Assembly: GCA_905216075.1 (NCBI GenBank)
Contig: CAJMSO010000008.1
Coordinates: forward strand, 1 to 20,997
Direction of reading: 5' to 3'
DNA from: an uncultured bacterium
Lineage (GTDB): Bacteria > Actinomycetota > Coriobacteriia > Coriobacteriales > Coriobacteriaceae
DNA length: 20,997 bases
Shown piece by piece: positions 6,907 to 13,807 of this stretch. The position numbers were made by a program, and so were the translations under genes. A model generated the notes under the pieces. It was given only the letters and a program-made list of their open reading frames with translations. It was not told where the DNA came from and made no database searches. How positions within the stretch are numbered: position 1 is the first letter of the stretch; every line of letters starts with the position of its first letter.

Positions 6907-8055
6907 TTAGACCTCCGAGCCTTCTGCATCGGCGTTGCCGGTAGCCCAGCGATGGTAGCCAATAACAAACGGGTCCAGGTCGCCATCGTCAAGAACGGCC
7001 TCGACATTGCTGGTCTCCACACCCGAGCGCAGATCCTTGACCATCTGGTACGGGTAGAGCACGTAGCTGCGAATCTGGTTGCCAAAACCAATCGTGGTCT
7101 TGGGTCCGCGGATCTCATCGAGCGCCTCGGCGCGCTTCTCGAGCTCAATCTCGTACAGACGAGCCTTGAGGATCTGCATGCACGCGGCCTTGTTCTGGAT
7201 CTGGCTGCGCTCATTTTGGCAGGTAACCACAATGCCGCTGGGGAAATGCGTCACGCGCACGGCGGAGTCGGTGGTGTTGACGCCCTGACCGCCCGGGCCG
7301 CTCGCGTGGTACACGTCCACGCGGATGTCATCGGGACTGATTTCGATGTCGATATCATCGGGTAGCACGGGGATGACCTCGACGCCGGCAAACGTGGTCT
7401 GGCGGCGCTTCTTGTCGTCGGTGGGGCTAATGCGAACCAAGCGGTGGACACCGGCCTCGGCGCGCAGCATGCCAAATGCGTCCTTGCCCTCGACGGTAAA
7501 GGTCGCGCGGTCGATGCCGATGACCTCGGCCGCGGGACAGTCGTTGATGGTGACCTTCCAGCCGCGACGCTGGCAGTACTTCATGTACATCTTAAAGAGC
7601 ATGAAGGTCCAGTCCTGGGCCTCCAGACCACCCTGTCCGGGCTTGATGGTCACAATAGCATCGCCGTGATCGAACTCACCGGTAAACCAGCTCGAAAGCT
7701 CAAGTTCGTCGATAGCGCGGGCCAGGCGTTCTGCCGTAGCGGCAGCCTCCTCGCGCAATGCGGCGGCGTCGGGGTCATCCCCCATCTCTTCGGCAAGCTC
7801 CAGCGCGGCGCGGGCATCGGAAAGCTCGCCGCGCGCGGTGTCCACGGCAGCGATATCTTCCTTGGTGCGAGCAATCTCCTCCATGGTGGCACGGGCGGCG
7901 TCGGCGTCATCCCAAAAGCCAGGGGCAACACTTTTGGCCTCGAGCTCGGTCACGCGGGTACGCTTCTCGTCCAAGTGGAGATACGACTCGACCTCGCCGA
8001 GCCGGTCCGCAAACGCGTCCAGCTCGGCGGGCGTTACCTCTAAAGCCTCAGCCAT
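6907..8055 (-). CDS. prfB: Peptide chain release factor 2
   Basis: RF2 reads stop codons in the ribosomal A site and triggers release of the finished protein. The 382-residue product has the N-terminal helical domain, the codon-reading domain, and the universal GGQ loop (Gly255-Gly256-Gln257, in ASGPGGQGVNTTDSAVRVTH) that sits in the peptidyl transferase centre. The flanks AGVHRLVRIS and RRQTTFAGVEV are typical RF2. However, the codon-reading tripeptide is Ser210-Pro211-Thr212 (codons at 7428-7420), not the usual Ser-Pro-Phe. The reading frame is continuous, so there is no programmed +1 frameshift of the E. coli type. The ATG shares one base with the secA stop (TAATG), so translation is probably coupled to secA. 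It ends in TAA. Confidence 0.96.
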   Translation of the reverse strand: MAEALEVTPAELDAFADRLGEVESYLHLDEKRTRVTELEAKSVAPGFWDDADAARATMEEIARTKEDIAAVDTARGELSDARAALELAEEMGDDPDAAALREEAAATAERLARAIDELELSSWFTGEFDHGDAIVTIKPGQGGLEAQDWTFMLFKMYMKYCQRRGWKVTINDCPAAEVIGIDRATFTVEGKDAFGMLRAEAGVHRLVRISPTDDKKRRQTTFAGVEVIPVLPDDIDIEISPDDIRVDVYHASGPGGQGVNTTDSAVRVTHFPSGIVVTCQNERSQIQNKAACMQILKARLYEIELEKRAEALDEIRGPKTTIGFGNQIRSYVLYPYQMVKDLRSGVETSNVEAVLDDGDLDPFVIGYHRWATGNADAEGSEV

Positions 8056-10859
8056 TAACGATTCCTGCCGTGGCAGTACTTAAACTTCTTGCCGCTACCG
8101 CAGGGGCACGGGTCGTTGCGGCCCACGTTGACGTACGGATCGTCGCTCTCGGACTTGCGATAGGTCGTCACCTTGCCACCGTTGTTAACGGCAGGTCCGC
8201 CTTGGACAGCCGTGCGGGCCTGCACCTGCGCCTGCTTGCGCAGCACCGAGTCGCCGTTATCACCATCGACCTCGGCAGGACCGGAGAAGCGCGCGCCCTC
8301 GAGCGCGGGCTCTTCCTTGTGCTCCACGGCACGCGGGGCAGCCTTGATCTCGATGCGCAGAACCGTGCGCAGGTAATCCTCATACATGGTATCGACGAGT
8401 ATCTGGAACGCGCCGTAGGCCTCGGTCTTGTACTCAACCAGCGGGTCGCGCTGGCCAAAGCCGCGCAGGCCGATGCCGGTCTTAAGGTAGTCCATCTCCT
8501 GCAGGTAGTTCATCCAGCGGGTATCGATGACGCGCAGCATGACCTGGGTGTTGAGCTCGCGCATCAGGTCCTCGCCCAAGCGCTCGGCCTTCATGTTGTA
8601 GCACTTCTCTACGTAAGCCAGGACATCGGCAGCCAGGGCCTCATAATCCTCGTCGGGGAACTTCGGCGTATCGATGTGGCCGGTGAGCTCCACAACCCAC
8701 TTGCGCAGGCCCTCCAGGTCGCGCTCGCCATCGTGACTGTCCTTGGTGCAGAACTCCTGCACGCAGCGGTACACGGTGTCGTGCATGACCTCGGTGATGT
8801 GGTCGGTCAGGTCCTTGCCGTCCAGAATCTTATTGCGCTCGGCGTAGATGACCTGGCGCTGCTTGTTCATGACGTCGTCGTACTCAAGGACGCTCTTACG
8901 CATGGAGAAGTTGATGCTCTCGACCTTGTGCTGGGCGCTCTCGACGGCCTTGGAGATGATCTTGTGCTGGATGGGCATGTCGTCGCCCATGTCGGCCGTG
9001 ACCATCATCTTGGAGACGCGGTCCATCTTGTCGCCGCCGAACAGGCGCATGAGGTCGTCCTCGAGCGACAGGTAGAACTGGGTCTCGCCTGGATCGCCCT
9101 GACGGCCGGAACGGCCGCGCAGCTGGTTGTCGATACGGCGGGACTCATGGCGCTCGGTGCCGATGACGGTCAGGCCGCCGGCGGCAAGCACGCGCTCGCG
9201 CTCGGCCTTGCAGGTCTCCTTGGCCTCGGCGTTAAACTGCTCGAGCTGCTCGGGCGTCACGTCCTCCATGGTCAGGCCCTCGTACTCCAAGCGCTCGCGC
9301 ACCAGCTCGTCGGGGTTGCCGCCCAGCAGGATGTCGGTACCACGACCGGCCATGTTAGTAGCGATGGTCACGGCGCCGTAGCGTCCGGCCTGGGCAACGA
9401 TATGAGCCTCGCGCTCGTGATGCTTGGCGTTGAGGACCTCGTGCGCGATGCCGCGCTTGGTAAGGGCGGCGGACAGCTTCTCGGAGCTCTCGATGGAGAC
9501 GGTGCCCACCAGGACCGGTTGCCCCTTGGCGTGACGACGCTCAACGTCGTCGGCAACGGCGTTGTATTTAGCCTGAATGGTGCGGTACACCAGGTCCTCG
9601 TGGTCCACGCGCTGCACGGGCTTGTTGGAGGGGATGACCTCGACGGGCAGCTTGTAGATCTCGCGGAACTCAGCATCCTCGGTAAGTGCCGTGCCGGTCA
9701 TGCCGGAGAGCTTGTCATACAGACGGAAGTAGTTCTGCAGGGTGATGGTGGCCAGGGTCTGGTTCTCCTCGCGTACGAGCACGCCCTCTTTGGCCTCAAT
9801 GGCCTGGTGCAGGCCCTCGGAGTAACGGCGGCCTTCCATAATGCGGCCGGTGAACTCGTCGACGATCTTGACCTCGCCGTTGGTGACCACGTACTGCTTA
9901 TCACGGTGGAACATGTACTGGGCCTTCAGCGCCTGCTGCAGGTGGTTGACCAGCTGGCCGGAGAGATCGGCATAGATGTCATCGATACCCAGGCGGCGCT
10001 CGATCTTCTTAAGACCGCGCTCGGTGGCGGCGATGGTGTGCTTGGCCTCGTCCATGACGTAGTCGCCCGTGGGTTCAACGTCCTCGGTGGCGGTGAGCAT
10101 GTCGTGCGACACGTCCTCACCGCGCTCCAGGCCGCGCACGGCGCGCGCGAAGTCCTTGTAGGTGCTGGCGGACTTAGTGCCGGCGCCCGAGATAATGAGC
10201 GGCGTCCTGGCCTCATCGATCAGGATGGAGTCGACCTCGTCGACGATGGCGTAGTTGTGACCGCGCTGCACGCGCTGCTCGGGACGGGTGACCATGTTGT
10301 CGCGCAGGTAGTCGAAACCGAACTCGGAGTTGGTGCCGTAAGTGACGTCTGCCTGGTAGGCCGGGCGCTTGAGCTCGAGCGGCATGTTGTTCTGGAGCAG
10401 ACCGACGGTCATGCCCAGGTACTTGTAGATGCGGCCCATCCACTCGGAGTCGCGCTTTGCCAGGTAATCGTTGACGGTAACGACATGCACGCCCTTGCCG
10501 GCGATAGCGTTGAGGTAGCCGGCCAAGGTGGAGACGAGCGTCTTGCCCTCGCCGGTCTTCATCTCGGCAATATGACCCTCATGAAGCGCCATGGCGCCGA
10601 TGAGCTGTACGTCAAAGTGGCGCATGCCCGTGATGCGCTTGGAAGCCTCGCGCACGGTGGCAAAGGCCTCGGGAAGCATGTCGTCGAGCGACTCGCCGTT
10701 GGCGTAACGCTCGCGGAACTTATCGGTCTGGGCGCGGAGTTCCTCCTCGGTCATCTTCTCAAACTGGGGCTCAAGACCGTTGATCTGGTCGACGATCTTG
10801 TAGTAGCGCTTAAGGTCCTTATCGGATCCAAAGGACAGCAGCTTTGACATGAATCCCAT
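8055..10859 (-). CDS. secA: Preprotein translocase ATPase SecA
   Basis: SecA is the cytosolic motor that drives unfolded preproteins through the SecYEG channel. The 934-residue product has Walker A TGEGKT (about residues 102-107) and the DEVDSILIDEARTP Walker B region (about 207-220). The preprotein cross-linking domain, second nucleotide-binding fold (NMAGRGTDILLGG) and helical scaffold (GRSGRQGDPG, then SLEDDLMRLF) follow. The extreme C-terminus is a zinc-binding SEC-C motif, CPCGSGKKFKYCH, which binds SecB and phospholipids in other species. I place the start at ATG 10859, with AAAGGA seven bases before it. An in-frame ATG at 10880 has no Shine-Dalgarno. It ends in TAA overlapping the prfB ATG. 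Confidence 0.97.
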   Translation of the reverse strand: MGFMSKLLSFGSDKDLKRYYKIVDQINGLEPQFEKMTEEELRAQTDKFRERYANGESLDDMLPEAFATVREASKRITGMRHFDVQLIGAMALHEGHIAEMKTGEGKTLVSTLAGYLNAIAGKGVHVVTVNDYLAKRDSEWMGRIYKYLGMTVGLLQNNMPLELKRPAYQADVTYGTNSEFGFDYLRDNMVTRPEQRVQRGHNYAIVDEVDSILIDEARTPLIISGAGTKSASTYKDFARAVRGLERGEDVSHDMLTATEDVEPTGDYVMDEAKHTIAATERGLKKIERRLGIDDIYADLSGQLVNHLQQALKAQYMFHRDKQYVVTNGEVKIVDEFTGRIMEGRRYSEGLHQAIEAKEGVLVREENQTLATITLQNYFRLYDKLSGMTGTALTEDAEFREIYKLPVEVIPSNKPVQRVDHEDLVYRTIQAKYNAVADDVERRHAKGQPVLVGTVSIESSEKLSAALTKRGIAHEVLNAKHHEREAHIVAQAGRYGAVTIATNMAGRGTDILLGGNPDELVRERLEYEGLTMEDVTPEQLEQFNAEAKETCKAERERVLAAGGLTVIGTERHESRRIDNQLRGRSGRQGDPGETQFYLSLEDDLMRLFGGDKMDRVSKMMVTADMGDDMPIQHKIISKAVESAQHKVESINFSMRKSVLEYDDVMNKQRQVIYAERNKILDGKDLTDHITEVMHDTVYRCVQEFCTKDSHDGERDLEGLRKWVVELTGHIDTPKFPDEDYEALAADVLAYVEKCYNMKAERLGEDLMRELNTQVMLRVIDTRWMNYLQEMDYLKTGIGLRGFGQRDPLVEYKTEAYGAFQILVDTMYEDYLRTVLRIEIKAAPRAVEHKEEPALEGARFSGPAEVDGDNGDSVLRKQAQVQARTAVQGGPAVNNGGKVTTYRKSESDDPYVNVGRNDPCPCGSGKKFKYCHGRNR

Positions 10860-10920
10860 GTGGTTTTCCTTTTTGGCCATCGCCCACGCTGTGCAGCTGC
10901 GGGCGAGTTAAACACAGATG

Positions 10921-10926
10921 ATTGTA
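10921..10926 (-). promoter_or_regulatory. Possible secA promoter -10 box
   Basis: The minus strand reads TACAAT 62 bases before the secA start. No good -35 hexamer is seen at the usual spacing, so the call rests on the -10 alone. The same TACAAT hexamer is seen before the ACT-domain gene and before ade. Confidence 0.35.
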
Positions 10927-10994
10927 CTTTAGCCAAACAAGGCGCGGCCTATACGGTCGACCTCGACCGCCACGTAATAACTACGACCCGACCG

Positions 10995-11029
10995 ACCTGC
11001 CAAAAAGGGACTGGTTTATTTTGGCAGGT
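10995..11029. repeat. 11 bp perfect inverted repeat upstream of secA
   Basis: ACCTGCCAAAA (10995-11005) and TTTTGGCAGGT (11019-11029) flank a 13-base loop. On the plus strand it is followed by TTTATC. No plus-strand gene ends here, so a terminator role would only serve antisense transcripts. It may be a REP-like palindrome or part of secA regulation. Confidence 0.55.
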
Positions 11030-11060
11030 TTTATCTGGGAAAACGCCGTCACTCTGCCAT

Positions 11061-11127
11061 TTGGTGCAAACCAACCCGTCCCCTTCGCACCAATCTGGTG
11101 CAATGGGAACGGGTTAGCCTGCACCAA
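11061..11127. repeat. REP-like cruciform with nested hairpin, between rpmE and secA
   Basis: The outer arms 11061-11083 and 11105-11127 (TTGGTGCA...AACCCGT) match inverted at 19 of 23 positions. Inside lies a perfect small hairpin, GCACCA-atc-TGGTGC (11087-11101), whose arms echo the outer TTGGTGCA. It is non-coding and sits beyond the rpmE terminator. The layout of a nested double palindrome is typical of REP or MITE sequences. Confidence 0.65.
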
Positions 11128-11172
11128 TAAAAAGAAAAGGGCCGCGCACCCAAACGGATGCACGGCCCTTTT
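11128..11172 (-). terminator. Terminator of rpmE
   Basis: The stem AAAAGGGCCG / CGGCCCTTTT (11135-11144 and 11163-11172) closes over GTGCATCCGTTTGGGTGC on the minus strand and is followed there by CTTTTTATT. It starts 34 bp past the rpmE stop codon. The stem is symmetrical, with T-runs on both strands, so it could work in both directions. The loop shares CCCAAACGGATGC with the hairpin at 6757-6782. Confidence 0.85.
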
Positions 11173-11205
11173 GCCATGAATGCGAGCGATTCCTCGGCGA
11201 GCTAT

Positions 11206-11631
11206 TTACTCAGCAGCCTCGGTGGTCTCGGCCTCGGCAGCGGCCTCCTCGACGGGAGCCTCTGCGGGAGCCTCGGCGGCCTGCTTGGCAGCCTCCTCGG
11301 CAAACTTAGCAGCACGCTTGGCCTTCTCGGCAGCCTTAGCCTCAGCGGCGGCCTTGCGAGCGGCCTCGGCCTCAGCAGCCTTGGCAGCCTTGGCAGCCTT
11401 GGCCTCCTCAGCCTTCTTGAGCTGGGCGGCAGCGGCGCCACCGAACTTGTCGGCGAAGCGCTGGACGCGTCCACCGGTGTCGACGAACTTCTGCTGGCCG
11501 GTGTAGAACGGGTGGCACTCGTTGCAAAGCTCGACCTTCATCTCAGACACGGTAGCGTGCGTCTTGAAGGTGTTGCCGCAGGAGCACGTCACCGTGCACT
11601 CGACATACTGGGGATGGATACCCTGCTTCAT
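11206..11631 (-). CDS. rpmE: Large-subunit ribosomal protein L31 with a long Ala-rich tail
   Basis: L31 bridges the two ribosomal subunits. Residues 1-65 are a normal zinc-type L31: MKQGIHPQYVE, then Cys16, Cys18, Cys36 and Cys39, which hold zinc, and PFYTGQQKFVDTGGRVQRF. The remaining ~75 residues are almost only Ala, Lys and Glu, with lysine-rich repeats first and an acidic Glu/Pro end. They make a predicted long helix or coiled coil ending disordered. The family is usually 65-90 residues, so 141 is long. ATG 11631 follows AAGGAG at a 7-base distance. The gene stands alone with its own promoter and terminator. It ends in TAA. Confidence 0.94.
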   Translation of the reverse strand: MKQGIHPQYVECTVTCSCGNTFKTHATVSEMKVELCNECHPFYTGQQKFVDTGGRVQRFADKFGGAAAAQLKKAEEAKAAKAAKAAEAEAARKAAAEAKAAEKAKRAAKFAEEAAKQAAEAPAEAPVEEAAAEAETTEAAE

Positions 11632-11653
11632 GGTAGGACTCCTTATTGGTCAG

Positions 11654-11702
11654 GCGCTGGTTACCGATCAGCGCATAAGGCGTCTTGGTTTCCGACCAAG
11701 AC
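11654..11702 (-). promoter_or_regulatory. Two consecutive hairpins in the rpmE leader
   Basis: GTCTTGGT-ttccg-ACCAAGAC (11682-11702, perfect 8 bp) and GCGCTG-gttaccgat-CAGCGC (11654-11674, perfect 6 bp) both lie between the probable start of transcription and the rpmE Shine-Dalgarno. Ribosomal protein leaders often bind their own product, and this could be such a site. I know of no described L31 leader with this exact shape. Confidence 0.45.
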
Positions 11703-11715
11703 AACAAACTTGGCT

Positions 11716-11744
11716 ATGGTACCACGGCGTCGCGCGTCCCACAA
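11716..11744 (-). promoter_or_regulatory. Probable rpmE promoter
   Basis: On the minus strand TTGTGG (11744-11739), a 17-base spacer and TACCAT (11721-11716) form a sigma-70-type promoter. A TGG just before the -10 gives an extended -10. Transcription would start near 11709, leaving a leader of about 78 bases. Confidence 0.5.
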
Positions 11745-11867
11745 AAGGTTCACGGTCTTTGTGCAGGGCGGCGTGGCCAACCGCAGCGAGCACGCACCCC
11801 GACGAGCCTTCACCCATGTTGCAGACGTGTAACGCCGCAGTAAGCACACCCCTTTTGGCGCCAGACA

Positions 11868-11890
11868 GGTACAATGATGAACACTGTACC
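11868..11890 (+). promoter_or_regulatory. -10 box inside an inverted repeat, before the ACT-domain gene
   Basis: TACAAT at 11870-11875 is a good -10 box about 60 bases before the ACT gene, with no clear -35. It overlaps the inverted repeat GGTACA-11-TGTACC (11868-11873 and 11885-11890), whose centre would lie near the transcription start. That placement would suit a repressor site. The arms are short, so chance is possible. The rest of 11722-11937 holds no gene. Confidence 0.35.
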
Positions 11891-11937
11891 GTAGCGGAGC
11901 GCCCCGCGCGCGCCGCAATCACGCGAAAGGGTTTCCC

Positions 11938-12225
11938 ATGGCCGAGATCTCGTCCTCCCGTATCGTCATCACCGTCCTTGGCAAGAACCGCCCCGGCATC
12001 GTCGCCGGCGTCACCCGTGTCCTAGGCGAGGCCAACGTCGACATCCGCGACATCACGCAGTCCATTATCGAGGACATCTTCACCATGACCATGCTGGCCG
12101 ACACCGCCGAGTCCAAGCTCGACTTCGCCGAGCTGCAGAAGGCGCTGGCCGAGGCCGGCGAGCTTTCGGGCGTCAACGTGTCCATTCAGCGTGAGGACGT
12201 CTTTAACTTTATGTATCGCCTGTAG
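11938..12225 (+). CDS. ACT-domain protein, UPF0237 family
   Basis: This is a small stand-alone ACT domain, a fold that binds amino acids or other small ligands and often acts as a regulatory subunit. The 95-residue product starts with RIVITVLGKNRPGIVAGVTRVLGEANVDIRDITQSI, the classic beta-alpha-beta ACT core with the GKNRPGIVA turn. It ends with the NFMYRL tail seen in UPF0237 proteins, and the length is normal for the family. ATG 11938 has AAAGGG seven bases before it. In many genomes the family is followed by a UPF0210 gene. Here the next gene is citrate synthase, 77 bp away on the same strand, so they may be co-transcribed. The ligand is unknown. It ends in TAG. Confidence 0.88.
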   Translation: MAEISSSRIVITVLGKNRPGIVAGVTRVLGEANVDIRDITQSIIEDIFTMTMLADTAESKLDFAELQKALAEAGELSGVNVSIQREDVFNFMYRL

Positions 12226-12302
12226 CGAACAGGCCGCTCGGGGCAGCTTGACGTCATATCGTCCAAGCGCGCGGCCCCAAAGCGAACCGGAGAGGAGCGC
12301 GC

Positions 12303-13721
12303 ATGGCCTACGACGCCAAGAAAATCTACTATCGCTTCGACGACCACCTGAGCCGCCTGGTTCTGGATTACGAGGCGAGCCGTCAGATTTCGCCCGAAAG
12401 CGAAAACCTCTACCACGGCCTGCCGACCGCCCCATACGACGAGGGCCTGTTCGTAGAGCACAACGTCAAGCGCGGCCTGCGCAATGCCGACGGCTCGGGC
12501 GTGGTCGCGGACCTTACCCGCATCTCGGACGTGCACGGCTACAACAAGGTCGACGGCAAAGTCGTGCCCGACCAGGGCAAGCTTACGCTGCGCGGCTATA
12601 GCATCGAGGACCTGGTCAACAACGCCCAGGCCGAGGATCGCTATGGCTACGAAGAGGTCGCCTACCTGCTCATCACGGGCTCTCTGCCCACCAAGGAAGA
12701 GCTTGACGGTTTTTGCGAACGTCTGGGCGCTTTTAGGCACCTGAGCGACGAGTACGTCCGCGAGTTCCCCATGACCACGGTGTCGTCGAGCATCATGAAT
12801 GTGCTTCAGCGCGCCGTGCTGCTGCTCTACGCCTTCGACGCCGAGCCCGACGCCATTACACCCGAGCACGAAATCGACGTCGCCATCTCCATGCTCGCCC
12901 GTCTCCCCCGTATCGCCGCCTTCGCGCATATGGCCTCGGTCGCCAAGCGCCGCGGCTCCGAGGTTCATGTACCGCACCCCACACCCGGCCTCTCCACCGC
13001 CGAGACCATCCTGCAGGTGTTGCGCGGCGGCATGGCATTCACCCGCGACGAAGCCATGCTGCTCGACGTGATGCTCATGCTGCATGCCGAGCACGGCGGC
13101 GGCAACAACTCCACGTTCGCCTGCCGTGTGCTGTCCTCCTCGGCCACCGACCCGTATTCCGCCTACGCCGCGGCTATCGGCTCGCTCAAGGGCCCGCGCC
13201 ACGGCGGCGCCAATGCCAAGGTCGTGTCTATGCACGAGGACATCCGCGCGCATGTCTCCAACTGGGAGGACGAGGACGAGGTCGCGGCCTACCTGGGCAA
13301 GATCCTCGACAAGCAGGCCTTCGACGGCACGGGCCTCATCTACGGCATGGGCCACGCCGTCTATACGCTCAGCGACCCGCGCGCCGAGGTCTGCCGCCGT
13401 TACGCGCGCTCACTGGCAGCCAAGAAGGACTTGGGCGAAGAGTTCGCACTCATCGAGCGTATCGAGCGCCTGGCACCCCAGGTCATGCGCGACCACGGCA
13501 TGACCAAGCCCATCTGCGCCAACATCGACCTGTACACGGGCTTTATCTACAAGATGCTCGGCGTGCCCGAGACGCTCCTTACGCCGCTATTCGCCGTCGC
13601 CCGCATGGCCGGCTGGTCGGCGCACCGCATGGAAGAGCTCTTCTGCGCGCACCGTATCATCCGCCCCGCCTATCGTCCGGTGATCGAGCCGCTGGAGTAC
13701 AAGCCGCTCGCCGACCGCTAG
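12303..13721 (+). CDS. gltA: Citrate synthase (citrate/2-methylcitrate synthase type)
   Basis: This enzyme condenses acetyl-CoA with oxaloacetate to citrate. In this subfamily propionyl-CoA may also be used. The 472-residue product has the catalytic trio His264 (LHAEHGGGN), His351 (MGHAVYTLSDPRA) and Asp409 (ANIDLYTG), and the C-terminal arginine-rich RIIRPAYRPV. It has an N-terminal extension of about 55 residues before VKRGLRNADGSGV, which together with GKLTLRGYSIEDLV marks the longer form found in anaerobic Gram-positives (about 450 residues). ATG 12303 follows GGAGAGGAG. It probably supplies 2-oxoglutarate for glutamate synthesis, as part of an incomplete cycle. It ends in TAG, followed by a strong terminator. 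Confidence 0.93.
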   Translation: MAYDAKKIYYRFDDHLSRLVLDYEASRQISPESENLYHGLPTAPYDEGLFVEHNVKRGLRNADGSGVVADLTRISDVHGYNKVDGKVVPDQGKLTLRGYSIEDLVNNAQAEDRYGYEEVAYLLITGSLPTKEELDGFCERLGAFRHLSDEYVREFPMTTVSSSIMNVLQRAVLLLYAFDAEPDAITPEHEIDVAISMLARLPRIAAFAHMASVAKRRGSEVHVPHPTPGLSTAETILQVLRGGMAFTRDEAMLLDVMLMLHAEHGGGNNSTFACRVLSSSATDPYSAYAAAIGSLKGPRHGGANAKVVSMHEDIRAHVSNWEDEDEVAAYLGKILDKQAFDGTGLIYGMGHAVYTLSDPRAEVCRRYARSLAAKKDLGEEFALIERIERLAPQVMRDHGMTKPICANIDLYTGFIYKMLGVPETLLTPLFAVARMAGWSAHRMEELFCAHRIIRPAYRPVIEPLEYKPLADR

Positions 13722-13744
13722 GACGCGGACCGTTATAGAACTCG

Positions 13745-13782
13745 AGCGTGGCCAGGGACCCAAGCCCTCGGCCACGCTTTTT
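13745..13782 (+). terminator. Intrinsic terminator of gltA
   Basis: The stem GCGTGGCC / GGCCACGC (13746-13753 and 13770-13777) is extended by AGGG / CCCT with one bulged base. It is followed by TTTTT at 13778-13782, 24 bp beyond the gltA stop codon. Confidence 0.88.
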
Positions 13783-13807
13783 ATGCCAGTAGAAAGGATT
13801 ACAGCGA

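Noticed and set aside
7900..8055. Programmed +1 frameshift in prfB
   Set aside because: The frame is open from the ATG at 8055 without an internal TGA or CTTTGA-type slippery site near codon 25.
7758..10847. A 1029-codon open frame on the plus strand, opposite secA and prfB
   Set aside because: It mirrors secA and the start of prfB, has the low-complexity Val/Leu/Gly/His composition typical of antisense frames in GC-rich genes, no Shine-Dalgarno and no family motif. The minus-strand genes are beyond doubt.
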